64,000 bases of DNA. Source: Epiperipatus broadwayi (taxonomy: Eukaryota > Onychophora > Udeonychophora > Euonychophora > Peripatidae). The notes under the pieces are model-generated. The model saw only the letters and a list, made by a program, of their open reading frames with translations. It was not told where the DNA came from and did not search any database. Shown piece after piece: positions 48,559 to 59,858 of the stretch (positions are counted from its first letter, which is position 1; each line of letters opens with the position of its first letter). The DNA is taken from contig JAQFVV010012405.1 of NCBI GenBank assembly GCA_028023455.1, positions 10,908,423 to 10,972,422 on the forward strand, written 5' to 3'. The translations under genes and the position numbers were made by a program.

Positions 48559-48650
48559 AGGTAGATGCCCACCTTTATTGTTAAAATGAGGTTACCTTGA
48601 CAACAGATTGAGATTGTTGATTGTTATTGATATTAGTATTGTTTCAGTGT
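48559..48650 (-). repeat. dispersed hairpin-ended repeat, copy 3
   Basis: On the minus strand: CAATACTAATATCAATAACA, CAATCTCAATCTGTTGTCAA, GGTAACCTC and AAAGGTGGGCATCTACCTTT. It matches 17843-17930. Confidence 0.7.
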
Positions 48651-48865
48651 TGACTGAATTAGTGTATTTACTTATATATTTTCCCTTCTTTGTTTTTGCA
48701 ATTCTCATTTGCTTATATTTGTTTGTTTGCATAATGAAGTCATTTCTTTCTTTCTTATAACCTAGAACTATGATTGTGGTGAAGTTAATTGAAAGTTCAC
48801 TTAGCTTTAGGTTATAAAGCAGAAAGAAACCATTCATTACACAGGTGAACAAATGTATGCAAATT

Positions 48866-49031
48866 AAATATATATAAAATACATATTTTGCGGGTTCATC
48901 CGTGTTAAAAACTTTTAATATTAATATAACTCTGTGGATGACTTGTGTGACCAAGTCAAAATGTCAGTATATTAATATTAAAAGTTTTTAACATGGATGA
49001 ACCAGCAAAATATGTATTTTATATATTTAAC
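48866..49031. repeat. foldback repeat
   Basis: The arms AATATATATAAAATACATA, TTTTGCGGGTTCATCCGTG and TTAAAAACTTTTAATATTAA recur inverted from 48966. The central loop holds GGATGACTTGTGTGACCAAG and TCAAAATGTCAG, which recalls a hammerhead-type hairpin but lacks both intact boxes. The 120-codon frame at 48592-48954 is a product of this and the neighbouring repeat. Confidence 0.8.
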
Positions 49032-49059
49032 CTGTGCAAATCTTCATTTTAACATATAA

Positions 49060-52000
49060 TATATATATATTAAAATTAATATTTTCATCGATTGTAATGT
49101 TAATAAAGAATAGACATATGGAGATTATATAATGTAAACATAGACAAGATTTGACTTTGATATTGCTAGAAAACAATTAATTTCTACTAATTGGCAATAT
49201 TTCTGAGGCTAAGCAAATTTTCTTCATTAACCTAATAGCCCTTTACTTGGGTTTTATTGAAGTAAAAGAAGGTCCTCTTTTACTTTAAAACCAAGTTGTT
49301 AGATGGATTTAAATATTTTATAGCTGTGAGAATGTAAAAAAATAACATTTTTTTAAAATATTAAAATAGAAATATCTATAGTGTATGCAGTTTGCAAGGG
49401 GGGGGGATTGTTAAATGTATGTTATATATTACAATTAAAAAATGAGAGCACCAATTAAATATTACAAAATCAGATTTTAAACAATAGAATTAAAATTTTG
49501 CAAGTATATAAGTATAGTTATTTATTTTTTTAGTAGAGTTGTAATTAATATCTGAATTCAAACTAAAGGCTAGACACGTATATTCAATTTTACTAAGGTT
49601 TGTTATAATGTAATTAAAACAGAAAAATTAGAAATAAGTTTATAGGGTATATATTGTATTATCAAAATCTAATTAATCTTCATATCATATATTATAATTT
49701 TAAGTTGGTTTGTGTAATCTGTAGTTGTTTTAATAATTGCAGTATAAATAATCTATTCAATAAAAATATAATATCTAGTAACAAAAATTAATGGCTCTTA
49801 GCTTTTAACTAGTTTTCAATGTCACTGTGTCTGTATATTAAAGAGAACTTTAATCTCTTATGCCTATGAGTATTATATCATATGAATTGCTAGTTTGGTT
49901 TTGAGAATTCAGCAATGGGTCTGGAATTAATATCAATGGAAGTAGTCTCTGAGCATCTAAACATTTACATGCTAATCAACTATAATTCAACTATTACCAA
50001 GATTAAATGATGAAAAACATCCTTTCAATATTTGTGGAGACCTCAATTGTGCCAAAAATAATTAAACATAACTAAATAACCCAGGATCCTGCATCACAAA
50101 TCTGAATCCATGGATATCACATAATGTAGAGCTCTAAAATAAATAAAACATGAAAAAATGAGTATTTAAACCATAATTACAAATTCCCATAAAAATCTAA
50201 TTAACACAGAATAAACAGAAATATCATTTCAATGATTTAACGAATTATAAAAAGTCATCTTAAATTTATGGACATTCTGAACTTTGTTTAAATTTCAAAG
50301 TGAACTTTCTTTTTACAGAAGAGAATTTAATGAATTTTATTTTAAATTAATCATACCTCAGTGTATATGTAAACAAAAGAAGTAAATCATCTTTCCCCAG
50401 GTTATGGATTAAAAGCCTTCTAAATGTTGAACAAAGTATCATTAATAGAATAAATCAACCTATTCTAGATGGCTCTGATGTTTATAAGCATACATTTGTC
50501 AACATTTTTTGATAATTCAGAATAAAATTAATTTAACAACCAGATGGAATGTGGTATGTAAGAGTTATTAAACTCATAATTAATTTCAGATTTGAATTAA
50601 TATATTTTATTTTTAATGATTATGCAATTATTAAAAAAAATAGTTATAATTATGTTAGTTTAGTTTAAAATATACCAGAATTTTGGGGGCTAAATTTCAC
50701 ATATAATTATTAATTTTAATGTTATTTAACAAGAATCAATATATTTTCTTATAGAAATCACCTCTCATGCTGAGTTAAATGTATCTATTGATTAGAATAT
50801 AGTTGAAGCTATATAATATTAAATAAATAATAGATTATTATAGGTATGTCAATGAGAATCATTTATTGAAATTGATATACAGTAATATCAATAGATTTAT
50901 TAAATATTTTGTCAAAATCAAATATTACAGAGATGGGGCAGCTTACGAATATGTTGCAACACAATAGAGATTATGTTTGGCAATATATGTTGTATCATGA
51001 TGATTTCAATTAGAGCATACATGGACTTATTAATTAAATGTTTTAAAATAAATTTCAATTTTAATATAATTTTTGTGCTTATATATTTATATGGCAATGA
51101 AATATTGAAAGTTATATAAAGGTTGAATGTATTTTAAGTAATTTATACACATGCATCTTTTGCTTATACTTGAAAGTAAAATTTTTGATATATCCAATAA
51201 TTATGTATGCACTTATTTTACATATACTTTAAATAATTTCTTATCTGTTGAATATCATCCAGTGTTTTTCTTGAATTTGTACTTGGATGATTATCATAAA
51301 TAATAAAAAGTCATGAATGATTGTCATAAACTTGTATGACATAAATTCCTATAAAATTGAATTTTAAAAACATTTATGCACATATACTTAACTCAATTTT
51401 GATACACCCAGATAACAAACAAATATATATAAATGAAGCTAAATATATTATGCATAGACTATTATATGGTACATGATGGTATCCAATCTACCAATTTATA
51501 TAAATAAAACTAAATATATTATAGGTAGGTTATTATATGGTAAAGGATGTTTCACAGAAAGATCATAAATATGTTATATACATATAGATACATCATATTA
51601 CATTTTAGAATTATGGCCCATTGATATATATTAATTTATCTATGTTAGAGATTTTGTATTCTAAATTATAACAGTTAACGTAAAATCTCTCATTTGTATT
51701 GAAAAGCATAGAAAGTTTCCACTGAAAAAGTTTGATGTTTTATAACTTTAGATTAGAATATTAATATTATCATAATTTATAATGACTCATGGTTTTAAAA
51801 AGTATTTTTATGTAATTCTCTTAAAGATGTTAAAGTTGGAAAAAAAAATTGAAGATATCTGCATCTTATAGACTGCAGTTAAGTTCAAAAGATTTATCTT
51901 TTATTCTTTGACAGAAGGAAATGCTCAGAAGGCATTCATATCTTTCAGGTCAAATTTTCACATGAAGATTTTGAAGTGTAATGAAATATGATTTTTTGCA

Positions 52001-52080
52001 TTTTTAAAATATTTTTTAATTATTTTTACACACTAATTGATTGATTAGTATAACAAAATACACAAGTACATTTTCAATTT
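49060..52080. other. AT-rich DNA without recognisable features
   Basis: No gene or shared repeat seen. Confidence 0.5.
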
Positions 52081-52085
52081 ATTTC

Positions 52086-52440
52086 ACAGAGGCAAAACTC
52101 TCCATACAGTACTGCCACTCAGTGCAAGCCAGAGTAATCACTGGATGCAGAAAGGTTTTTGCATAAAATCCCTATCTAGTGTCTACTCATCCAATATCCC
52201 CAGACTACTTTCTACTATGTGACTTTTCATTAGTGAGGAACCTTGGATCTGAGAACACTGCATCAAGACTCCTCACTGATGAAATGACAAGTTAGAAACT
52301 AGTCTGAGGATATTGGATAAGTGGGCACTAGATAGGAAATTTATACAGAAACTTTTCTGCATTCATTGATTACTTTGGCTTGCACTGATTAGCACTACTG
52401 TATGGAAAGTTTTGCTTCTATGAAAACAGTTTGTATTAGC
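52086..52440. repeat. palindrome of two 47.7-kb-family repeats
   Basis: The left arm (52086-52255) is the inverse of the right arm (52262-52440). Both include the ribozyme region and the sequence downstream to CACTACTGTATGGAAAG. The arms meet head to head just upstream of the ribozymes. The left ribozyme has CTAATGA for CTGATGA and is predicted dead. Confidence 0.9.
52264..52318 (+). ncRNA. hammerhead with weakened stem II (right arm of the 52-kb palindrome)
   Basis: TCCTCA, CTGATGA (52276-52282), AATGACAAGTTA, GAAA (52295-52298), C-TA-GTC and TGAGGA. Both boxes and a perfect 6-bp stem Ia are kept, but stem II is one base shorter and pairs poorly. Confidence 0.5.
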
Positions 52441-52870
52441 ATAAAGAATGGTGATCATTTAATGTTTAGTGATTTAGTTCAAATTATATTATGCTATCTT
52501 TCATAATTCACATGATGTTAAAATCTTTTAAAATAATGTAGTTTTTGTAAGAAAATATCAGATTTTTTAAAGCAGACTTTGATAGAATTATCACAAATCT
52601 ATCTAGATTAATTCCTATAAGTCCTTATGTAAATATCTATGAAGACATTTATCATACATTGCTGTATTTACAGGTCAATTGTTAAATATTTAAAATCGTC
52701 AAATGTGATTTTTTTTAGAATATTATTCACTTATAAAATTAAATTAAAATGAAATGAAGTCCAGTTTATTGAGTTTTAATATAAAATAGAAAGTTTTATA
52801 GTAAAAAAAAGTTGAGCATTTTCAAAACCTCTTACCAAATAGAACAACAGAAAGTGCCACTAATTCAAAG
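52440..52870 (+). repeat. dispersed noncoding repeat, copy related to 18590-19320
   Basis: It follows directly on the hammerhead palindrome. Landmarks are AATGGTGATCATTTAATG, TAGAATTATCACAAAT, GAGTTTTAATATAAAATAG, ATTTTCAAAACCTCTTACC and TAATTCAAAGAGTTAA. Confidence 0.55.
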
Positions 52871-52879
52871 AGTTAATTG

Positions 52880-53635
52880 TAAAATGTGGAAGAATATTTT
52901 ATATTAAATGTTAGATTATAACAGGAAGTCATTATAAAAATGTTTGTTATTTACTTATTTTAGCTTAGAGTTTATCTTATTACATATTGTTCTGCTAGTT
53001 GTAAAATATTCTACTATGGTCAAGAAAATAACCAAGTAGTCCATTCTCCAGATCAGAGAAAATTCAGAAGAATCTCTAGATTTTTCCTAAACTAGGAGAT
53101 ATGTATAAACTACTTGAAGTGATTGAGGATATTATTTTCATGAATAAACATTGATTTTTTTTCTATATTTATATATCAGTACATGAAACATTGAATTAAG
53201 ATAGGTATTCATTACTGTTAGAATTTTATTATTTTCAAGCAGAAAAAGAAAAGTCTAGACTTCAAATATAGTGGCGTCATCTAGTGAGTGTTGTTATGCA
53301 TATCTGCAGATCATTATTCAATATACATAAATATTTATATATGTGAATAGCAACATTATGTTTAACACTTATTAAAGAAAAAGAACCTATTAATACAATT
53401 TACTTGACAATTTCTAATTTATTAATTACTTGTAAGTACAAATGAAATTAACAAAAATCACCATTCATCATTTGATTTGTTTTAATGTTAAAATTACAGA
53501 GTAAAATTTGAGAAGTCATACAATTATTAAACTGATGTTATTGCAAATAGTTTTAAACATTTTGTTAAACCAAATAAACATTGTTCTGTTTAAGCAGTAA
53601 TTAAATAGTGATATTTATGTAAAAATAGTTTCATG
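52880..53635. other. AT-rich DNA, nothing recognised
   Basis: No gene or shared repeat seen. Confidence 0.5.
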
Positions 53636-53639
53636 CATT

Positions 53640-53790
53640 TAAAAAAAAGTACTAATACCGCTGCACATGCGGTCTTTTTAAAAAATGATTCACCATATTA
53701 ATCACCATCAATGTTGGCCATTACTTTGACAAACAAGCGATGATTTGCTTTAACAACCATTAAAAGATTTTTTTTTTAAAAAAAAAGTCC
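53640..53790. other. short complex block, possible conserved noncoding element
   Basis: A CCGC-TGCACAT-GCGG hairpin followed by ATTAATCACCATCAATG, TTGGCCATTACTTTGACAAA and CAAGCGATGATTTGC stands out from poly-A/T flanks. It is single-copy here and noncoding. Confidence 0.3.
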
Positions 53791-54910
53791 AATATTTTAT
53801 TAATTTTTACTATTTTGTAATGTTACTTACATCATAGTTGTAAAAACAATGTATTCTCATTAGATAAAATTTTGAAATTTAGACCAGAATATACTTTGCA
53901 AATTATTCATTATATAATTAAACACATACTTTATATTCAGTTTTTATAAAGTCGGAACTAGATATTTTAACACACACAAATCAATTATTTTTTATTACAA
54001 AAATAAACAAGTTTTATTTAGTATAAAATGTAAAAAAAAAAAAAAACGCGTGCTGTTAAGAATATGCACCAAGGTTAAGTTGAAAATTTACTGCTTAACT
54101 TATTGTTAGTCTGTCTTTTCTTAATAAAATTTTTTGATATCCTATCACATCCAATTTTTTATTATAAATATAAACAATCTCAACAAAAAAATTAAAAACT
54201 TTATTCAGCCTTTATTTAAAAATATATCTTCATTACCTATTTGCCACAGTACACGGGTTTGAACCAAGATCGAAACATATACAAATATGCATGTTAAGTT
54301 TTGATTTAAATAAATATTAAATATGGTAGAAGTTGAATGTTTAATAAAATTCGAAAAAAATTATTCAATTCAAATATATAATAATATTAACCAGTCAATG
54401 ATAATGATGATGATCTTAAATGTATAAGCTCAACCCAAAAATATTTTATTTGTTTTTTCAGTTTCAATAATCTATCAACTGAAACTTTCAAATGCTAAAC
54501 TTTTAACTAAAAAGTTTACTTTTATAAAACTTATTAATGTATGATCATCATCATTTCTAAATTATTAATGTCATTACTTCATGTCCACCAATAAATTGTA
54601 TGATTTCTCAGGACTGTAAATATTAACTATCATCTTGGATATTTAAAATACAATGTTTGTATTGAATTTAATAAGCAAACACAAAGTAATGGATTAATAA
54701 AAAAAATAACACCGATTCATTAACGATGCATAAGTAAAAACTATTGTCTATAAACTTGCAACTATACATATACAAAGTATAAAATATAATAATAACAAAA
54801 TATATTTTAATTTCAGTTTAAGTTTCTATATTGATAAGATTTTACCACGTTAAATATTTAAACAGTTCAAAATCATGGTTTCTCCAGATATTGTATTTTT
54901 AATATATTTC
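53790..54910. other. AT-rich DNA, nothing recognised
   Basis: No gene or shared repeat seen. Confidence 0.5.
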
Positions 54911-54913
54911 CAG

Positions 54914-54994
54914 TTATCTTTATTAATTCTTCTGAAGATGGTAGTTCTTCTCTGTGGGCACTAATGAAGTTAGATAGTAAATACAGCAGCATCG
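54914..54994 (+). CDS. candidate 81-bp internal exon
   Basis: A T-rich stretch ending TATTTCCAG (AG at 54912-54913) precedes an open segment that ends ATCG followed by GTGAGTAG, a strong 5' splice site (GT at 54995). In the frame starting at 54916 all 26 codons are open, including EDGSSSLWALMKLDSKYSSI, with less AT-driven composition than the chance frames nearby. Length 81 is a multiple of three with phase-1 ends on both sides, so it could be a cassette exon. I do not recognise the protein. One isolated exon in a 64-kb window would make most of the window introns of one gene on the plus strand. A chance splice pair is possible. Confidence 0.3.
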
Positions 54995-55264
54995 GTGAGT
55001 AGGTCATGGGTATTTCTTGCATCATTGTCAATTTATTCCTTCGTGACATTTATTATGGCAAGTACTAACTGTTTTTGGAAAACATAAGTTTTAATTTCTG
55101 GATCCAACAGCATTTTTCAAGTGTTTTGATTAGTGTAGCTTTTGGTTATTTACCACACAGGGTAAAAAGTTTTCTTTTAGATAAAATTACTGTCTAACTG
55201 GAATATTCAAAAATATTTTTAAATTAGTCAGCACAATATGACTATTCATGTTTTGGTGAAAAAC

Positions 55265-55560
55265 AATCAGTATTTATATACTGAACTACTTCCATCATCT
55301 AATATGAGTATTGAATGTCTTTAGAAAAATTTAATGTTATTTAAATTTTCTAAGTACATTTAACTGTTAGTAATCACACATCAAACAGGATAGCAAATTC
55401 ACACTTTTAGCGATGTATTATTCTCTCCTTTTCTTCAGGTGTTGCTGGCCTGACCAGTGACAGTATTTGCATGAGAATTGAATCTGGATTCTTAGATTCT
55501 TGAGTACTGAATTTTAAGGTAACACTCAAACCAAGTGAGCCATTCTGCCAAAAACAACAA
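55265..55560 (-). mobile_element. Penelope-like element, left (inverted) terminal repeat
   Basis: On the minus strand: a tRNA-like A-box TGGCTCACTTGGTT and B-box-like ATCCAGATTCAATTCTC, then CAACACCTGAAGAAAAGG, a decayed hairpin, ACTAACAGTTAAATGTAC, CATTCAATACTCATATTAG and ATGATGGAAGTAGTTCAG. The same order occurs in plus orientation at 56350-56625 after the coding relic, and in both arms at 30355-30940. Confidence 0.6.
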
Positions 55561-55849
55561 TCAGTAGAAATTTCATATACTTATCTATGAGGTTCCTCCT
55601 GATTTCTCCACTTTTTCTTCTTAAGAGCAAAGTTGATTACATTATGAATACTCACATTGGTTTGACTTATGGGATTATTTGCATTTTCATGCGAGTAGCT
55701 TTTTAATGTTTTCTTCTTTGTAACTTTTCTTCCCTAGCCAATATTTTTGTGTTTCTCAATTGAACATATGTTCATTGGTACTTACAACATCTATTTACTT
55801 AGACTCATCTGTTTTCTCTTTTCTAATCATCAGTTTGTGTTCTTGCATG

Positions 55850-56345
55850 CCTTTTTCAATGGGACCATCAAAAAGAATCATAAAAAAACAATTATTAGTA
55901 CTGTAATGTACCCATACAAACCAAAAATAGCAGACAAATTAATAAAAATATGCAATCCATATACTATCAGAACAGAGCCATACCACACTATGTTTCTAAC
56001 ATCTACAAAGCCTAAACTTAAAATGCTGAAAAGAAAAAACTGCATCTATGAAATATCATGTGAATGTGAAAGAATATATATCAGTGAGATCAGTCATCTA
56101 TTGAAAAGCACCTGCAAGAACATGAACTGATGATTAGAATTGAGTAAACAGATGTGTCTAAGGCAGCAGACCATGTAAGTACCAATGAACACATATTCAA
56201 GTGGAAAAACAGAAAAATGTTGGAAAAGAAAAAGTGCAAAGAAGAAAACTTAAAGAAGCTGCTCAAATGACAATGGCAAACAATCATTTAAGTCAACCTA
56301 GTGTGACCCTATACAATGTATGGAAACCACTAATCAACTTTGCTC
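55850..56345 (+). pseudogene. Penelope-like element 3' coding relic with GIY-YIG endonuclease region
   Basis: PLEs encode a reverse transcriptase followed by a GIY-YIG endonuclease. The frame at 55747-56130 carries, from about residue 52, a connector (YPYKPKIADKL; PLEs often have LPY...) and then CIYEISCECERIYISE at residues 99-114, matching the GIY...C-C...YIG pattern with G-to-C and G-to-S changes; the usual Arg is also lost. The domain continues in other frames: AADHVSTNEHIFKW (from about 56162), then QRRKLKEAAQMTMANN and SQPSVTLYNVWKPLI in the 56201-56434 frame. At least two frame changes and degraded catalytic residues show it is dead. The reverse transcriptase is not visible upstream. 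Confidence 0.7.
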
Positions 56346-56349
56346 TTAA

Positions 56350-56625
56350 GAAAAAAAGTGGAGGGTCCAGGTTCAATTCCCACATTAGTGCTGACACTGG
56401 TCATAGCCAGCCACACCTGAAGAAGAGGGGATAATAATACCTCTCAAAACATTGTGTCATACTAATCTGTTTGATATGCTATTACTAACAGTTGAATGCA
56501 CTTGGAATATTTAAATCATCTTAAAATTTTTTAAAGGCATTCAATACTCCCATTAGATGATGGAAATAGTCCAATATATAAATATGACTAAAACACCATC
56601 AGCACAAACCTTCAGGAAAACAATA
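56350..56625 (+). mobile_element. Penelope-like element, right terminal repeat with hammerhead-like hairpin
   Basis: A GGTCCAGGTTCAATTCCCAC B-box-like stretch lies just after the coding relic. Then ACAC, CTGAAGA, AGAGG-GGATAATAATA-CCTCT, CAAAAC, ATT and GTGT make a hairpin array laid out like a hammerhead (stem I ACAC/GTGT, stem II AGAGG/CCTCT), but CTGAAGA and AAAA replace CTGATGA and GAAA. It ends with CATTCAATACTCCCATTAG and ATGATGGAAATAG, inverted relative to the left repeat. Confidence 0.6.
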
Positions 56626-56629
56626 ATCA

Positions 56630-57985
56630 GTTGTTTCTTGCCTCAGAATTGAATCACTGTAACACAGCTTTTAAAGTAGACTTAATTACCTGTTCTCGAC
56701 TGGAATGGAATGAAATGCTAGGTGCTCATTTCAGACCTATGTATACCTATTTGATGCAGCAGTTAAACAGGATGTCTTTAAAACAATGGGTTCATCACCA
56801 GCTTATTATTAAAATTTGACCTCTCTTTCTTGACAACAACAGGTTTTTGAGAAAAAAAATATGTTAAAGATCAAAATTTACAGATATATGTTATGATTTT
56901 ATACATAAACCAATGAAAAGAAAAGTAGTATTTTCCCTCCTTTTTGTTTATCTACTTTTATTAACATAGTAAGAAAGAAAAAATTCATTGCTGGCTTTTA
57001 AATATAGTTTAATAATTTACATATTTTTATTAACCCATACTTTTAAATAATATTTTCAGATCCACCATCAGATTTACTAAGAATTGATAAGTTGTATAAA
57101 TTAAGCATTAATTTGGAGGGCAGATTAAATGAAAATTTGAAAGGTTTTTTATTTTTTTATAAACTATGCAATTCAAATCTTTATATGCATCAATACCATT
57201 TTTCTTTCTTTCTCCATAGTACAATTCACCATTTTGTTTCTCACATATTACCAAGTAAATATTTAATAATATGTCCAAATGCCTAAACAAACTTTACTTA
57301 TAATTTTTTTAAGAAATATTTGAATGGCATGAATATATATACACATACACACACATCAATTTTACTATTTATTAGAATTTCAATAAGTATTTGTGGAATT
57401 TTTTTTAAGGTGGCTTGAATTTGTTGGAATTGTGGTACAATAATAAAAGTTATTAAACTATATTGAAAATTGTCCATATTATTAAAAGTGCATTTTACTT
57501 GACTGTATTTTACTTAATATTCTCATAATATTATAAATTCTTAATTTCCAGATATAAAAATGCAGATGCTTTGAATGTAAACAATATCAACAAAATATAT
57601 ATTTCATTAACAACATAACAAAAATGAACTTTGATCATACTCAATAATAAAATGCAATAAAAACAAATTAAAAATATATACATTAGCTAAAATTTGATTT
57701 ACAGTATTTATATAATTATTATTTATACTTCTATTAATAAATCACCACTTTATCCAAAGTTTTATTTTTATTAACAGTATTAAAAAAAGTATAAAAAAAA
57801 TTTTACCTAAATTATTCTGGCTACAGTAATCAACAAAAAATTATATTTTTTAAACTAATTTTCCTTTAATAAGATTGTGATTTTGCAAAAAATAAGTGTC
57901 TTTTCTTGCTAGTGTAATAATATTAAGCAAAAAAAAAATGAAGTTTTATCATTTAAAATGTATTTATTACACATTATATTTCTTC
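56630..57985. other. AT-rich DNA, no recognised gene
   Basis: Frames at 56631-56819, 57092-57286 and 57108-57290 show no domain. Confidence 0.45.
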
Positions 57986-57988
57986 TTT

Positions 57989-58602
57989 TCTTCTTCTTCT
58001 TCTTCTTCTTCTTCTTCTTCTTCTTCTTCTTCTTCTTCTTCTTCTTCTTCTTCTTCTTCTTCTTCTTCTTCTTCTTCTTCTTCTTCTTCTTCTTCTTCTT
58101 CTTCTTCTTCTTCTTCTTCTTCTTCTTCTTCTTCTTCTTCTTCTTCTTCTTCTTCTTCTTCTTCTTCTTCTTCTTCTTCTTCTTCTTCTTCTTCTTCTTC
58201 TTCTTCTTCTTCTTCTTCTTCTTCTTCTTCTTCTTCTTCTTCTTCTTCTTCTTCTTCTTCTTCTTCTTCTTCTTCTTCTTCTTCTTCTTCTTCTTCTTCT
58301 TCTTCTTCTTCTTCTTCTTCTTCTTCTTCTTCTTCTTCTTCTTCTTCTTCTTCTTCTTCTTCTTCTTCTTCTTCTTCTTCTTCTTCTTCTTCTTCTTCTT
58401 CTTCTTCTTCTTCTTCTTCTTCTTCTTCTTCTTCTTCTTCTTCTTCTTCTTCTTCTTCTTCTTCTTCTTCTTCTTCTTCTTCTTCTTCTTCTTCTTCTTC
58501 TTCTTCTTCTTCTTCTTCTTCTTCTTCTTCTTCTTCTTCTTCTTCTTCTTCTTCTCCTTCTTCTTCTTCTTCTTCTTCTTCTTCTTCTTCTTCTTCTTCT
58601 TT

Positions 58603-58603
<1 letters not shown>
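57989..58603. repeat. giant (CTT)n microsatellite, about 205 units
   Basis: About 615 bp of CTT with a single visible interruption (CTC near 58554-58556). Poly-Ser, poly-Phe and poly-Arg frames over it are artefacts. The near-absence of interruptions implies recent expansion. Confidence 0.97.

Positions 58604-58604
<1 letters not shown>

Positions 58605-58660
<56 letters not shown>
58605..58660. repeat. (ATT)n microsatellite adjoining the CTT tract
   Basis: About 18 ATT units separated from CTT by CA, followed by CAGCATCAGCATCAT. Confidence 0.95.
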
Positions 58661-59078
58661 CAGCATCAGCATCATAGAAAAATGTTTATCACACTTTATC
58701 ACTTTTTTAATATTTATGCTTTGTTTTTTTTTTTTTTAATTTATATTTAACATTCAGCTATACATTTTAAATTAGTGATAATTAGTTAATTTTCTGGTTG
58801 TAGAAAGCTATTATAATCACACTTTTTATACAAAATGCTTGATTTACAGTTGTTTTGAACAAACAATCATCCTTATTATCTTGGGCAAAGTGAAATTCAC
58901 AATTTACATTATTAAGCTGGGTTAATTGGTACAAATGAAAGTGTAAAAAAATAAATAAAAGTATTAAAAGTTTGTCATTGATAAACATTACTAATATCAT
59001 CAAAAATGGAAATAATGAATTAAAGATAAACCAAGAAAAAATATTCATATAGACTCATAACAAGAATGGGTACAAAAG

Positions 59079-59677
59079 ATGGCAGTTATTAAAAATTTTG
59101 AATATAGAAATTATAAATATAATACAGATAAAATGTATTTGCAAAAAAATCAATTTATTAAATTATATAAAAATTATGGATACTATTCTAAAACTATAAA
59201 AAAATATTGTAAGAAATCTGTGGGAGATAATAGTGTGTCTATGCAAAACAATTATAATAATGATAATAAGTATAGTTCAAATAAAAAATGGATCAAACTT
59301 TCATATCCCAACATTTATGATACATTGATTAAAAAAAATAAAAATTATATTGATAAGTATATAAATATTGGATGATCACAAGCAAAAAATTGAATAAATT
59401 GATAATTATACATTAAGAGGTGATATAAAATATAAAAAAAAGGAATAGTATCTAAAATTAACTGTGAATTTGCAATATGATTTGATATAATCCTACTGGG
59501 AGACAGTTAGAGATATGGGCCAAAAAACATAACAATGCAATTAATAAATGAGATGATCAATCTGCTTTATACATTTATTACATAAAATATGGATATAAAA
59601 TAGATACTATAAAAAATATTAAATCTTTAAATTATATTAAAAATCCAAAGAGAAGACAAATATATGCAACACATTAA
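59079..59677 (+). pseudogene. second Penelope-like element relic: connector and GIY-YIG region
   Basis: The frame at 59079-59375 includes NQFIKLYKNYGYYSKTIKKY and KKWIKLSYPNIYDTLIKK, in the order of the PLE connector (an NGYP-like stretch, then a LPY-like stretch). Downstream, after stops, GIVSKINCEF at 59442 resembles the GIY strand. In another frame from 59486, YNPTGRQLEIWAKKHNNAI corresponds to YIG-x-TGR-x-L-x-x-R-x-K-x-H-x-x-AI, and after one stop SALYIYYIKYGYKID and NPKRRQIY match the C-terminal SA...H...GH.ID and KR...E part. Frame changes and stops show decay. It is a different, more AT-rich PLE lineage than the 55-kb relic. Confidence 0.6.
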
Positions 59678-59748
59678 ACATAACTTAAATAATTGTATGA
59701 ATATTCACAAAACTTTGATAAATTTAGTTAACAACTGGTCAATTGGAA

Positions 59749-59755
59749 ATGAATG

Positions 59756-59807
<52 letters not shown>

Positions 59808-59858
59808 TATCCATATATATATATATATATATATAATCTTATATAATTTTCCATTCAT
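59749..59858. repeat. (TA)n tract bounded by 18-bp inverted arms
   Basis: ATGAATGGAAAATTATAT (59749-59766) is inverted as ATATAATTTTCCATTCAT (59841-59858). Between them is nearly pure TA with one interruption. It directly follows the PLE relic and may be its 3' tail or insertion target. Confidence 0.85.

Noticed and set aside
48592-48954. 120-codon minus-strand frame
   Set aside because: Made of two dispersed repeats (48559-48650 and 48866-49031) in AT-rich DNA.
48930-48975. Hammerhead in the loop of the 48.9-kb foldback
   Set aside because: Neither box is intact (GTGGATGA and CAAAA) and no stem I forms; only a general resemblance remains.
57896-58750. Long poly-Ser, poly-Phe and poly-Arg open frames
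   Set aside because: Translation of the CTT microsatellite; the frames exist only because the repeat lacks stop codons.
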